A stretch of DNA of 64,000 bases from Clostridiales bacterium (GTDB lineage: Bacteria > Bacillota > Clostridia > Lachnospirales > Lachnospiraceae), in NCBI GenBank assembly GCA_021199255.1, contig JAJQIK010000013.1:29900-93899 (forward strand), given 5' to 3'. Shown here piece by piece: positions 1-7,987 of this stretch. Numbering within the stretch: position 1 is the stretch's first letter; every line of letters starts with the position of its first letter. Under the pieces are notes generated by a model. That model had not been told where the DNA came from. It made no database searches and was given only the letters and a program-made list of their open reading frames with translations. Both the position numbers and the translations under genes were made by a program.

Positions 1-270
1 CAAAACGCCTGGTCCATATTTCACAAACATTCCCGCCATCACATCCACGCAGCGCTCAAGCCAGGCTCCGTCCCTCCAGCGCGATTTGTCCATATCTTTC
101 CTTAAAAAATCTGTGCCGAACAGCAGAATCAGAATCACTGCCGCTCCTAATATTTTCGTAAACGACCTGTCTCCGAATATTTTTACTTTCCGCTTAAATA
201 CGAGCTTCCAGAACCTTTCCTGTCCCGTTTTAACCTTATAGAAATCAGGATAAGGTGTACGAATTGTCAT
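1..270 (-). CDS. Partial hypothetical membrane-anchored protein (runs off left edge)
   Basis: The N-terminal 90 residues of a minus-strand gene are visible and the rest lies beyond the window. It begins MTIRTPYPDFYKVK, has a basic stretch, then one hydrophobic segment (about residues 45-57, ILGAAVILILLFG) followed by a charged region. The start ATG overlaps the TGA stop of the upstream small ORF (ATGA), so the two are probably translationally coupled. I do not recognise the family. The basic-then-hydrophobic arrangement suggests a membrane-anchored protein, but this is weak. Confidence 0.55.
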   Translation of the reverse strand, partial: MTIRTPYPDFYKVKTGQERFWKLVFKRKVKIFGDRSFTKILGAAVILILLFGTDFLRKDMDKSRWRDGAWLERCVDVMAGMFVKYGPGVL

Positions 271-470
271 TGTTGCATTTTCAACATACTTGCGCTAATG
301 GGCTGAATGCTTCCATTTTCAATCCGTATAACCACCACTCCGTCGTTGCTCGGGCGAAAATCAAATTGCATGATTCCACTAACCCCTTTAAGGTTCTCTT
401 CTTTTTTCTTAGCCTCTCTTACATAATCATTGAAGTATTCTTCAACCGATGGGATAAACACATCTTTCAT
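267..470 (-). CDS. Small protein, possibly a truncated SCP2-like sterol-carrier domain
   Basis: A 67-residue protein preceded by a good ribosome-binding site (GGGGAGGT, about 13 nt before the ATG). The segment GVSGIMQFDF...GVVVIRIENGSI resembles the beta-sheet core of SCP2 sterol-carrier domains, which bind hydrophobic ligands, but a normal domain is about 100 residues, so this would be partial. Its stop overlaps the next start, making a two-gene unit divergent from a TetR-type regulator. The SCP2 link is from memory and weak; it may simply be an uncharacterised small protein. Confidence 0.55.
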   Translation of the reverse strand: MKDVFIPSVEEYFNDYVREAKKKEENLKGVSGIMQFDFRPSNDGVVVIRIENGSIQPISASMLKMQQ

Positions 471-512
471 AAATCAATTCATGACCTCCCCGCTCTTGAT
501 TTATCGCCATTT

Positions 513-523
513 GTATAGTATAC
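513..523. promoter_or_regulatory. Palindrome in the divergent promoter region
   Basis: GTATAGTATAC is a perfect 11-bp dyad between the two divergent genes. Read on the minus strand it contains TATACT, a plausible -10 for the small-protein operon. It is a candidate operator for the adjacent TetR-type regulator. The assignment rests only on position and symmetry. Confidence 0.3.
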
Positions 524-623
524 TTACACAACAGTCTGTCGTATATTCATATTGTAGGCATAGGGCAGGCAGAAATCAATGCGCAGTATTTTTTTAATGT
601 CGCGCAATTCGGAGAGAAATCCT

Positions 624-1223
624 ATGAACAAATTTGAGATAAAGTCACAAAATACAAAGAGAGCGCTTGTCAACGCCTTCTGGGAATTAACAAGAGAGAA
701 AGAACTGCACAAGATAAAAATCAAGGATGTAACGGACAGGGCAGGCGTCTATCGAAGCACCTTTTATCTGCATTTCGTCGATATCCTTGACCTGCTGGAG
801 CAGGAAGAGGATCTGCTTGTGGAGAAATGGCAGACTCGCGCGGTCCATGTCCCTGATTTGTCTTCCTCCAATGAATTATTCCTTACGCTGTCCAACTATT
901 ACATAGAGAATGGAGATAAGGTGTTTACGCTGTTAAATAACAGGGCATACAGCAAATATGAAGAGAAGATGAAAGATAGTATCCGAAAAATGATATACTC
1001 CCAGTACGCTCCGGCAAACGTTACATCATTTGACTATTCCTTTGAGTTCTACATTGATGGAATCATTGGCAGTTTATGCAAATGGCATTCTGAAGGGCAA
1101 ACCGAGAATGTCAACATTGTGATAGCACAAATGTTAAATTTGATTCAACATGGCATTGGCAATGCCTACTGGAAAACAGATACCTCGCCATCAAGACTGG
1201 GAGACACAGGCGCTCACTGCTGA
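624..1223 (+). CDS. TetR/AcrR-family transcriptional regulator
   Basis: About 199 residues. The N-terminal helix-turn-helix (roughly residues 7-55, with IKDVTDRAGVYRSTFYLHF) is typical of TetR-family DNA-binding domains, and the C-terminal half is the all-helical ligand/dimer part, resembling the TetR_C_7-like group common in Firmicutes. The ATG at 624 was chosen because GGAGAG lies 7-12 bases upstream; an in-frame ATG at 579 lacks such a site. It is divergent from the small SCP2-like operon and probably represses that operon and itself. The ligand is unknown. Confidence 0.85.
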   Translation: MNKFEIKSQNTKRALVNAFWELTREKELHKIKIKDVTDRAGVYRSTFYLHFVDILDLLEQEEDLLVEKWQTRAVHVPDLSSSNELFLTLSNYYIENGDKVFTLLNNRAYSKYEEKMKDSIRKMIYSQYAPANVTSFDYSFEFYIDGIIGSLCKWHSEGQTENVNIVIAQMLNLIQHGIGNAYWKTDTSPSRLGDTGAHC

Positions 1224-1331
1224 GTGCCTGGAATCCCCACCTTAAAGGCGTAACTTTTCTACAGGTATAAACAACAAATACATAGCGCTTGAGCAGTGGC
1301 GCTTAAATATAATGGGCGGCAAGGGCATCCG

Positions 1332-1505
1332 CTAAAAACCAGCAAGCAGCTTCACAGCTGTGTAAACCACAATTACAGCCCCGGCCACGCTGACAATACC
1401 ATAAATTTTTCTGGACTCCGGGTCGTCTTTCTCTTTCAGGAAATAATACAGCCCTGCAACCAGAACCATGATACCGATCACCAGAAATATTACACTCCAG
1501 ATCAT
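1332..1505 (-). CDS. Small two-helix membrane protein of the metal ATPase operon
   Basis: About 57 residues, almost entirely two transmembrane helices (SVIFLVIGIMVLVAGLYYFL and IVSVAGAVIVVYTAVKLLAG) joined by a charged loop EKDDPESRK. The ATG at 1505 is preferred over an upstream in-frame GTG because that GTG lies inside the ribosome-binding site GGAGG. It starts directly after the ATPase stop, so it is the third gene of a regulator-ATPase-small protein operon and may be an accessory subunit. No family is recognised. Confidence 0.7.
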   Translation of the reverse strand: MIWSVIFLVIGIMVLVAGLYYFLKEKDDPESRKIYGIVSVAGAVIVVYTAVKLLAGF

Positions 1506-1510
1506 ACTTT

Positions 1511-3397
1511 TCACCTCCGTTTCCTCCAGTTCAATAAAAGTGCAGAATTGCCGATCACGATTACAGAACCTGCATTATGGACAAGAGCGCCCACGACTGG
1601 GTTCAGTATGCCTGTAATGGCGAGGATGATTGCGATAAAGTTGAGTGTCAGAGAGAATGTCATGTTCAGCTTGATAGTAGTCATCATCCTTTTGGAGAGC
1701 GCCACCAGATGGGGAAGCTCCTCCACCTTATCATCCACTAGTGCGATGTCCGCAGCGTCCACCGCAATATCGCTTCCAATGCCGCCCATGGCAATGCCGA
1801 CATCCGCTTTTTTCAGCGCCGGTGCATCGTTGACGCCGTCGCCGATCATGCAGACCGATTCCTGTTTTTCCTGATAGGAACCGATCCATTTCAGCTTATC
1901 CTCCGGCAGACAATTTGCACGCACTTCCTCAATATGCAGCTGCCCCGCAATCGCGGCGGCGGCTTCTTCATTATCTCCAGTCAGAAGTACAGGCTCTATA
2001 GAAAGGCGTTTGAGCTGGTCGATCATAGAAGCGCTGTTCTCCCTCGGCGTATCGGAAAGGACAAGGAAACCGGACAGTTTATTATCCGCACTCACATAAA
2101 TCACCGTACAGCCCTGTTCCAAAAATTCTCCTGTCTCCGCAAGGACCGCCTCTGTGACTGCGATATTCTTTTCCGCCATCATTTCATAATTTCCGGCAAG
2201 AATCGCCGTCCCGTTGATCACAGCCGATACACCGCGCCCCGGCAGCATGGCAAACTGATCGCAGGAGGGAAGGGCGTTCCCTGTCCCTGTGCTGTAACTC
2301 CTTACGATCGCCCTGCCCAGCGGATGCTCTGACAGCTGTTCTGCGGCGGCGCAGAAGGAGTAGATTTCCTCAGAGGACAGCTCCGGGAGAATACTTTTTG
2401 CGCAAATGACCTTTGGCGTTCCGTAAGTGAGGGTGCCTGTTTTATCAAATGTAATCCTTTTCACCTTTGCCAGTCGTTCCAGTGCATCCCCTTCTTTTAC
2501 GAGGAAACCGTGCTTCGTGGCATTTCCAATCGCTGCCATGATTGCTGTCGGCGTCGCCAGAACCAATGCACAGGGGCAGAACACAACCAGAATGGTCACA
2601 GCCCGGATAATCTGCCCGGTCACAAGCCAGGTGATGGCTGCGGCAGAGAGCGCGATCACTACGATCCAGGTCGCCCAGCGGTCTGCGATCCCCACGATTT
2701 TCGCTTTCCCTGCATCTGCGGACTGCACAAGGCGTATCATTCTCTGGAGGGAGCTGTCTTCGCCCACCTTTGTCGCTTCCATATCGAAAGCGCCAAACTG
2801 ATTGACCGTTCCGGAGGAAACCTCATCCCCGGCAGCCTTATCTACCGGCATGGACTCGCCGGTCATAACCGCCTGGTTGATAGAAGTCTGGCCGGAAAGG
2901 ATCACACCGTCCACCGGGATCGTCTCTCCCGGAAGGATCCGGACTTTATCGCCAACTTTGACCTGCATGGAAGGGACGATGGTTTCCTTCCCATCTGCAC
3001 CCAGTATCCGAGCCGTCGTCGGGGTCAGCTTCACGAGCTTCTCAATGCCGCTTCTCGCTTTTGCAACGGTCAGTTCTTCCAGAAGCCCGCCGAGCTGCAT
3101 GATAACCGCCACCTCACCGGCGGCAAAAATTTCTCCAGTGATCACAGAGGCGATCAATGCAATGGAGACAAGAACATCCGCTTTGATGTCAAAAGTCGTA
3201 ACAAGGCCGATGATGGCTTCCATAATGATCGGAATTCCGCAAAATACAATGGCGATCCATGCGGCATCAAAAGGAAATGGCGACCATCCGGTCAGGCTGC
3301 ATAGGACCGCTGCCCCTGATATAATCAGGAAAATAATATCCTTTTTGATTCCCCCTAATTCCAATACCCATTCAAGTCTGGACATCACTGCTTTCAT
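1511..3397 (-). CDS. Heavy-metal translocating P1B-type ATPase
   Basis: A 628-residue membrane ATPase exporting a transition metal. Visible motifs: the transmembrane CPC site (VVFCPCALVLATPTA), the phosphorylation motif DKTGTLT, the TGES-type actuator (MTGESMPVDK), the HP motif of the nucleotide domain (SEHPLGRA) and the hinge GDGVNDAPAL. There is no N-terminal metal-binding HMA domain, so it is shorter than CopA or ZntA. The last helices (LVHNAGSVIVIGNSALLL) lack the canonical Zn or Cu signatures I know, so the metal is not assigned. The start overlaps the stop of the DtxR-like regulator by 4 bp, and operator-like repeats lie upstream. A decayed relative occurs at about 56.2-56.5 kb. Confidence 0.93.
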   Translation of the reverse strand: MKAVMSRLEWVLELGGIKKDIIFLIISGAAVLCSLTGWSPFPFDAAWIAIVFCGIPIIMEAIIGLVTTFDIKADVLVSIALIASVITGEIFAAGEVAVIMQLGGLLEELTVAKARSGIEKLVKLTPTTARILGADGKETIVPSMQVKVGDKVRILPGETIPVDGVILSGQTSINQAVMTGESMPVDKAAGDEVSSGTVNQFGAFDMEATKVGEDSSLQRMIRLVQSADAGKAKIVGIADRWATWIVVIALSAAAITWLVTGQIIRAVTILVVFCPCALVLATPTAIMAAIGNATKHGFLVKEGDALERLAKVKRITFDKTGTLTYGTPKVICAKSILPELSSEEIYSFCAAAEQLSEHPLGRAIVRSYSTGTGNALPSCDQFAMLPGRGVSAVINGTAILAGNYEMMAEKNIAVTEAVLAETGEFLEQGCTVIYVSADNKLSGFLVLSDTPRENSASMIDQLKRLSIEPVLLTGDNEEAAAAIAGQLHIEEVRANCLPEDKLKWIGSYQEKQESVCMIGDGVNDAPALKKADVGIAMGGIGSDIAVDAADIALVDDKVEELPHLVALSKRMMTTIKLNMTFSLTLNFIAIILAITGILNPVVGALVHNAGSVIVIGNSALLLNWRKRR

Positions 3398-3810
3398 ATG
3401 AGCTTAAGTTCCTCCTCTTTTTGCATACCGCCCGCCGCGATCCGTTCAAAGCTTTCATTGCTGAGCGCATGGCCCATTCGGCTTCCTTCCCTGTCTGCCA
3501 AAACAGGGGCAACACCGGCAAGCACCAGATTTTTCTCGAAAAAAATATGTTTACGATGCGTTATCTCCGCTTTCAGAGAACCTTGCTCTGTCAGGTGGAG
3601 GCAATACTTTTCATCCATCAAAAGAAAACCATCCCGTTCCAGCGACAGGACCGCCTGGCTGACGCTGGCCCTGGAAAAGCCCATAAAGGAAGCAAGGTCG
3701 GAAGACCGTATTTCGTTTTGTTCTTTAAGAAGCAGAAACAGAGCTTCCAAATAATCCTCCCTGGACTCCTGGCGAATTTGGTTCATACGATTCTTCTGAG
3801 TATCATTCAT
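3394..3810 (-). CDS. DtxR/MntR-family metal-responsive regulator
   Basis: 138 residues. The N-terminal winged helix (about 18-80, SREDYLEALFLLLKEQNEIRSSDLASFMGFSRASVSQAV) is characteristic of the DtxR/MntR family. The following segment (HRKHIFFEKNLVLAGVAP) matches the start of the dimerisation and metal-binding domain, although the protein is near the short end for the family. It is the first gene of the ATPase operon (4-bp overlap), which fits metal-dependent control of efflux. The promoter region carries CsoR-like dyads, so a second regulator may also act there. Confidence 0.85.
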   Translation of the reverse strand: MNDTQKNRMNQIRQESREDYLEALFLLLKEQNEIRSSDLASFMGFSRASVSQAVLSLERDGFLLMDEKYCLHLTEQGSLKAEITHRKHIFFEKNLVLAGVAPVLADREGSRMGHALSNESFERIAAGGMQKEEELKLI

Positions 3811-3832
3811 TGACTTTTCCCTTCTTTCGCCT

Positions 3833-3874
3833 TATACCCGTAGGGGTATATGTTTATTATACATATAGGGGTAT
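3833..3874. promoter_or_regulatory. Twin operator-like dyads upstream of the metal ATPase operon
   Basis: TATACCCGTAGGGGTATA (3833-3850) is a near-perfect 18-bp dyad of the A/T-flanked G-tract type known for CsoR/RcnR repressors. A second, degenerate copy follows at 3858-3874 (TATACATATAGGGGTAT). The second copy is nearly the same as the element ahead of the csoR-like gene at 4477-4494, so the two transcription units are probably co-regulated. Confidence 0.6.
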
Positions 3875-3970
3875 GGGAATGTCAAGCGATCCGCCTGAAG
3901 ATTAGGATGTGCTAACAGATTTGAATCCTGTACAGACGTGAAGTGGTGCATTTCCGGGAAACTTCCGGAA

Positions 3971-4006
3971 AAAACGAAAGCAGCCGTGAATGACTGCTTT
4001 CGTTTT
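3971..4006. terminator. Bidirectional hairpin terminator
   Basis: A perfect 13-bp stem (AAAACGAAAGCAG with CTGCTTTCGTTTT) and a 10-nt loop end in T-runs on both strands. It separates the csoR-like gene (minus, ending at 4188) from the ATPase operon promoter. Between the stem and 4187 I see no further gene or signal. Confidence 0.75.
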
Positions 4007-4187
4007 GAATATTTTATAAATTATATGATACCATGGATTTCTACGCGCTCTGCGCTCCCGAAATCCTAAAAACATTCGGAATCTGCTCATTTTTCCAAGA
4101 AAAATGGCTACTTCCTCATGTTTTTGCGGGTCTCAAAGTCATGAATACGAATGCAAGCATTCGATTCATGGCTTTTGGACCCTGGTA

Positions 4188-4463
4188 TCATCCCATATTT
4201 GCGAAGCGCTCTACTGCTTTCGTGAAATCAGCAATCGTTTTATCAGCGTCGCCGTGTTCGATCCCGTCACGCACACAATGCTGAATATGTCCCTCAAGTA
4301 CAACTTTACCGCATCCATGCAGGGCAGATTTCGCCGCATTGATCTGAGCCAGAATATCCTCACAGGGAATGTCCTCGTCCACCATCCGGTCAATCGCCTG
4401 CACCTGTCCAATTATTTTTTTCAGCCTGCGATGCAGGTTCTCTGCATCCATACATTGCCTCAT
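4188..4463 (-). CDS. csoR: CsoR/RcnR/FrmR-family metal-sensing repressor
   Basis: 91 residues, all-helical DUF156 protein (RRLKKIIGQVQAIDRMVDE). It has Cys34, His59 and Cys63, exactly the C-X24-H-X3-C spacing of copper-sensing CsoR, although related sensors share it. These proteins bind GC-tract dyads and release DNA when metal binds. The start is set by GGAGGG six bases before the ATG. It stands as a single gene behind its own operator-like dyad, and a similar dyad lies ahead of the P1B-ATPase operon. Confidence 0.9.
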   Translation of the reverse strand: MRQCMDAENLHRRLKKIIGQVQAIDRMVDEDIPCEDILAQINAAKSALHGCGKVVLEGHIQHCVRDGIEHGDADKTIADFTKAVERFANMG

Positions 4464-4476
4464 ATCGTTCCCTCCT

Positions 4477-4494
4477 TATACATAAGGGTGTATA
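4477..4494. promoter_or_regulatory. CsoR-type operator upstream of the csoR-like gene
   Basis: TATACATAAGGGTGTATA, with TATAC/GTATA arms around a G-rich centre, lies just upstream of the ribosome-binding site. It shares the TATACATA-GGG core with the sequence at 3858-3874. Autoregulation is the simplest reading. Confidence 0.55.
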
Positions 4495-4542
4495 CGTACA
4501 TGATATAGCATTTTAGATTGTTTGTCAATCAAATGGGAACCA

Positions 4543-4794
4543 TCAATCTGGCAACCCATGCGTCCCGGCCATATCCCTGTCATACTGCTCTAATTCGCCG
4601 GAGAATACCAGTCTGGCGTAGGTCAGCGGCTCATTATAAATCAACCAGTCAATTTCAGTCTGCATGGGAATAGTAGGGCAAATTTCATCGTCTACATCTG
4701 GAGTGTAGATACTGATTTCTGTGCCGTCATGAAACCGCAGCTCCACACTGGCGGTGTCGATGTTAAATTTGCAAGATGCCTTCATATCAAACAC
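4543..4794 (-). CDS. DUF6061-like small protein
   Basis: 83 residues (CKFNIDTASVELRFHDGTEISIYTP...EIDWLIYNEPLTYARLVFSGELEQYDRD). The pattern resembles the small DUF6061 proteins seen in Firmicute mobile elements; function unknown. It overlaps the end of the upstream 91-residue gene by 8 bp, so the two are probably co-translated. The neighbourhood (recombinase relic) suggests cargo of an old integrated element. Confidence 0.7.
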   Translation of the reverse strand: MFDMKASCKFNIDTASVELRFHDGTEISIYTPDVDDEICPTIPMQTEIDWLIYNEPLTYARLVFSGELEQYDRDMAGTHGLPD

Positions 4795-5062
4795 TCCCTT
4801 CTATCATCTTGAAATGCCGCAACGCTTCTACAATCGCCTTTTCTTTTTCCGGCGGACACTGCGGCTGTCTTGCATTCTCGGATTTCGGCTTATTGTAATT
4901 CTCCCGCTCGATAATCCCGTACTTCTGCTTAATCTGCGCGATGTACAGAGAGGACACCGACAATCCGGTATGCTCTTTCACATAATCCTTGATCTGACCA
5001 TATGTGGCACATTTCTGAAACCCAGACATATCCATATCCTCCAGAGAGAACTCCACACGCAC
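4787..5062 (-). CDS. Stand-alone copy of the RlmD-type C-terminal domain
   Basis: 91 residues from a GTG start. The core ATYGQIKDYVKEHTGLSV, then YIAQIKQKYGI and PPEKEKAIVEALRHFKMIE, align clearly with the last ~85 residues of the RlmD-like protein encoded at 8283-9809. No catalytic part is present. It starts 18 bp after the stop of a truncated serine recombinase. It may be the 3' end of a methyltransferase gene cut off by insertion of a mobile element, or an independent small protein. Binding role unknown. Confidence 0.7.
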   Translation of the reverse strand: MRVEFSLEDMDMSGFQKCATYGQIKDYVKEHTGLSVSSLYIAQIKQKYGIIERENYNKPKSENARQPQCPPEKEKAIVEALRHFKMIEGSV

Positions 5063-5080
5063 TTTCTTCGAGTTGATTTC

Positions 5081-5791
5081 TCACTTGGAAAGCTGGACAA
5101 CCGTCTCGTCATGATTTACACTTTCACACCAATCATCAGTATAACAATCATACACTTCTTTTCCATCTTCTTCAAAGGCAATAGGTAGCTTAAATTTGAT
5201 ATGTTTTACCCATCTACCATGTTCCTTGTCATCCTCAAATATATCGACACGTTCAATGCAGTCTGCAAAAAAATCTTTCTTCTCTCGGTCAGAATAAAAG
5301 CCTATTCCCTCTGTCATAACCTTGTAAAACCTTTGTTTCACATTTTCATATACCTGATTTTCTTCTTCGGAAATGTTAATAACTGCTTCTAACTCTGCTA
5401 TTTGCTTTTCAAGTACAAGCATTTCATCATATATTTTATCCTGCCTTGCCTGCAAATCATCAAATTTTCTGTCATAGTTCAAATCACTCACATCTAATGA
5501 CTGCATTTTATCAAAAAACTTGTCCTTAGTAACTGCCTTTTGCTCATACTGTTTTTGTAATCGCTTCAAATCTGCTTTCTGTTCGCTCATATCAGAGCTT
5601 ACAATACCATTGATTGTAGTTGCGGTATCATCGGCAATTCTTTCCTTTTCATCCTCAGATGTTTTTGATACTTCTTCTGTAATAAACCTTTTCACGATTG
5701 CTTCTACTTCTGCGTTAATCTTATCTTGACTTGGCTGTCTCCTAAAACTACAGGTATGACCATCAACCATTTTTCGATGTTTGCAGACATA
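5081..5791 (-). pseudogene. Truncated serine recombinase (C-terminal fragment)
   Basis: About 236 codons. The fragment opens in the zinc beta-ribbon (YVCKHRKMVDGHTCSF), continues through the linker (QPSQDKINAEVEAIV) and a long coiled coil (about residues 70-140), and ends in the C-terminal domain of large serine recombinases. The N-terminal catalytic resolvase domain and most of the recombinase domain (about 300 residues) are missing: an in-frame stop lies directly upstream and no continuation is seen. It is a relic of an integrative element and cannot catalyse recombination. Confidence 0.85.
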
Positions 5792-5919
5792 TCAGTGTTA
5801 ATTTCAACAAAATTTATGTTGCAATGACACAGTGTTGAAATTGAAAATTGTGCCTTTGCTTCTGCGGACAGGGGCTCTTTCTTAGGGGGATAGTCCGCAG
5901 TTGCTCTTTAAAAAAATAA

Positions 5920-5952
5920 GCCTACCGAAAGATTCATTCTCAATCGGTAGGC
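5920..5952 (-). terminator. Rho-independent terminator of the zinc-ribbon operon
   Basis: GCCTACCGA (5920-5928) pairs with TCGGTAGGC (5944-5952) around a 15-nt loop. Read on the minus strand it is followed by TTATTTTTTT. It lies 43 bp beyond the lipoprotein stop and closes the 7818-5995 operon. The rest of 5792-5994 shows no gene. Confidence 0.85.
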
Positions 5953-5994
5953 TTTTATGCCCTTTTCACTGTATTAAAAATATCAGTTCATAAA

Positions 5995-6789
5995 TTATTC
6001 TACGCCAAACTCCGCTTTAATAGATTCAACTACATCATTAGGAATCGTAACTCCTATATTAGCTAAATCAGATATCATTTCGGAAAACCCTTTTTCCTGC
6101 GGGAGATAGTAGTTATCATAGTATGCAAATACTGCCTCCATTACAGCATAAAGATAACTTTCATCGACCGAATAATATGCAAGAGAATTTACGATTGCTC
6201 CTATAAGCCCTGGGTCTTCCATTCCATTCTCTTCAGCTTTTGCCATTGCCTCATTTGCCACTTCTTCAGCAACAGCGGCAGCCGCATTCAATTCTGCATT
6301 TAACTGCTCATTGAGTGCTTTTGCCTCTTCAAAATGATTTTTTAATTCTTCCTCTGTAGTATAAATATTGTTTTCTTCACAAAATGCTTTGTATTCTTTC
6401 TCTGTGCATTTTATAAATGTATCCGTTTTCCAACTACTAGAATCAGAAGCAAGGAACAGTGTTTCTCCATCATCCGATAGACTTGCCATAAGTGGAGTAA
6501 ATTCATTTACTGCTGTACTATTATCATAACCTTTATCAAAATTCATGAGCATTACAGTACCTTCATTCGTTGTTGTACCTGTTCCATGATACAGATACCA
6601 TCCTGATTTATCAGATGAATACATAATGTCTCCGTTTTTTGAAATACTCAATGCATAGTTATGTGATGACCCTGCACAGGTGTAATAGCCCTCAAAAGAT
6701 GGTTTTTTACTTCCACAACCTACTAACATAAATACTGCTATCGCGCATAATACAATACTACTTAAAATCTTTTTCATTTTCATTCTCAC
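5995..6789 (-). CDS. Lipoprotein of unknown function
   Basis: 264 residues. A lipoprotein signal peptide ends in the lipobox LVGC (Cys about residue 25), so the protein is anchored to the outer face of the membrane. The mature part has a beta-rich first half (YYTCAGSSHNYALSISKNGDIMY) and an Ala/Glu-rich helix (EEAKALNEQLNAELNAAAA). The exact start is uncertain: a GTG at 6789 and ATGs at 6783 and 6777 are in frame, the last fitting best with the signal peptide. It is the third gene of a zinc-ribbon operon. No family is recognised. Confidence 0.75.
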   Translation of the reverse strand: MRMKMKKILSSIVLCAIAVFMLVGCGSKKPSFEGYYTCAGSSHNYALSISKNGDIMYSSDKSGWYLYHGTGTTTNEGTVMLMNFDKGYDNSTAVNEFTPLMASLSDDGETLFLASDSSSWKTDTFIKCTEKEYKAFCEENNIYTTEEELKNHFEEAKALNEQLNAELNAAAAVAEEVANEAMAKAEENGMEDPGLIGAIVNSLAYYSVDESYLYAVMEAVFAYYDNYYLPQEKGFSEMISDLANIGVTIPNDVVESIKAEFGVE

Positions 6790-6794
6790 TTTCT

Positions 6795-7214
6795 TTATTC
6801 TTCATTAGAAATTTTTGTGCCACAGTTGATACAGAACATAGAATCTGCTGACAGTGGACTACCACAGTTACTACAAAAACCATGTCCTAAATCTGTCTGC
6901 GCCGGTGCTGTATTGATAGTGCTCTCCGCAACGAGTGAAACTGCCGCCGTTTCTGCTTTTGTTGTATTGATTTGTTCTTGTGTATCTGCAATCTGTTGTT
7001 CTAACGAGCTGATTGCGTCCACAAAATTTTTTAATGCCTCATCTGGATTTTCTTTGTGTGCCTGATAATAAGCCGCTCCAAGACCTTTATACAAATTGCT
7101 GATTTCTTTCTGCATAGAGGAAATTTTTGTATTCATTGCCACGATATCATAGTTCCCCTTAGCCTTTTGGCTAACCCCTTTTGTAAAGGCATTAACATTA
7201 TCCATAAATCCCAT
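6795..7214 (-). CDS. Coiled-coil protein with C-terminal zinc ribbon
   Basis: 139 residues. The first ~85 residues form an amphipathic helix/coiled coil (MNTKISSMQKEISNLYKGLG, then ISSLEQQIADTQEQINTT). The C-terminus carries a double-CxxC zinc ribbon (CSNCGSPLSADSMFCINCG). Such modules are common in Firmicute proteins of unknown function next to stress or envelope genes. It lies between a zinc-ribbon membrane protein and a lipoprotein, so the three may form one envelope-associated assembly (inference). Confidence 0.75.
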   Translation of the reverse strand: MGFMDNVNAFTKGVSQKAKGNYDIVAMNTKISSMQKEISNLYKGLGAAYYQAHKENPDEALKNFVDAISSLEQQIADTQEQINTTKAETAAVSLVAESTINTAPAQTDLGHGFCSNCGSPLSADSMFCINCGTKISNEE

Positions 7215-7230
7215 TATTCATTTCCTCTTT

Positions 7231-7818
7231 TCACGCTTTTTTCTTATTCAAGAAAATCATTGCTACAATCAAAACAAGTAACAATATATCTATCATTGTC
7301 AAAAATCCGTTGATTTCAAAAGAAGCTGACGCACTCACCCCAAACATACTGAAATCAGTTCCACCAATTTTCTCTGCAATTTGTTTTTTAACATTTGTAA
7401 CTGCATAAAAATGAAATGCAATACAAAGAAGCTGTGGAATTGCTCCAATTATCACTTTTCTGATTTTTTCAAATGCTTCGCCAAGAGCAAAAACAATAGA
7501 GACCAAAGCAAGAATCAACACAATCACACAATCTGCTGCAACAATTTCATTTAGTGAATAAGACTGTGAATCTGAATAGGACATCCCAAAGCCACTGACA
7601 TTTCCTCCCAAATGAATAGTTTTCGTATAAAGCATAATAATCTGTAACAAAAATAATACAACCATAGCAAGTCCAACCATCTTTACAGGTGTTACTCCCT
7701 TTGCCGATGTAGATATAGTAGGCGCTCCTACCAAGTCAGTCGCTTGTGTCGGTGTCCCACATTTTTTGCAGAATTTTTCATTTTCAGCAATTTCATTTCC
7801 GCATTTCTTACAAAACAT
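7231..7818 (-). CDS. Zinc-ribbon membrane protein
   Basis: 195 residues. It opens with a zinc ribbon (MFCKKCGNEIAENEKFCKKCG) and then has about four hydrophobic segments (MVGLAMVVLFLLQIIMLY, AADCVIVLILALVSIVFA, VIIGAIPQLLCIAFHFYA, IDILLLVLIVAMIFL). It is the first gene of the operon and shares its upstream region, with two identical-core palindromes, with a divergent XRE regulator. Function unknown. Confidence 0.8.
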   Translation of the reverse strand: MFCKKCGNEIAENEKFCKKCGTPTQATDLVGAPTISTSAKGVTPVKMVGLAMVVLFLLQIIMLYTKTIHLGGNVSGFGMSYSDSQSYSLNEIVAADCVIVLILALVSIVFALGEAFEKIRKVIIGAIPQLLCIAFHFYAVTNVKKQIAEKIGGTDFSMFGVSASASFEINGFLTMIDILLLVLIVAMIFLNKKKA

Positions 7819-7919
7819 AAAACTTTCCTCCTCTGTCAGATAATATTTTATTTTTAATTCTTTTGGAACAGTGTATCTTCTTCCTCCTTCCCCTCATAAA
7901 TAAAAGCCCATATTATTTT

Positions 7920-7959
7920 AGACCATTTTGGTCTAAAAATCAATAGACCAAAATGGTCT
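7920..7959. promoter_or_regulatory. Twin 15-bp palindromic operators
   Basis: AGACCATTTTGGTCT (7920-7934) and AGACCAAAATGGTCT (7945-7959) are the same palindrome (they differ only in the centre orientation) with centres 25 bp apart. They lie between the zinc-ribbon operon and the divergent XRE gene, a typical arrangement for a self-regulating XRE repressor. Confidence 0.75.
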
Positions 7960-7987
7960 TTCATATACTCATATCGAGGTGGAAAAA

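Noticed and set aside
3902-4090. A 62-codon minus-strand ORF covering a hairpin
   Set aside because: It reads straight through a perfect bidirectional terminator, has no ribosome-binding site and a composition unlike real genes.
5081-5770. An intact recombinase
   Set aside because: Only the zinc ribbon, coiled coil and C-terminus are present; the catalytic resolvase domain is missing and a stop codon precedes the fragment.
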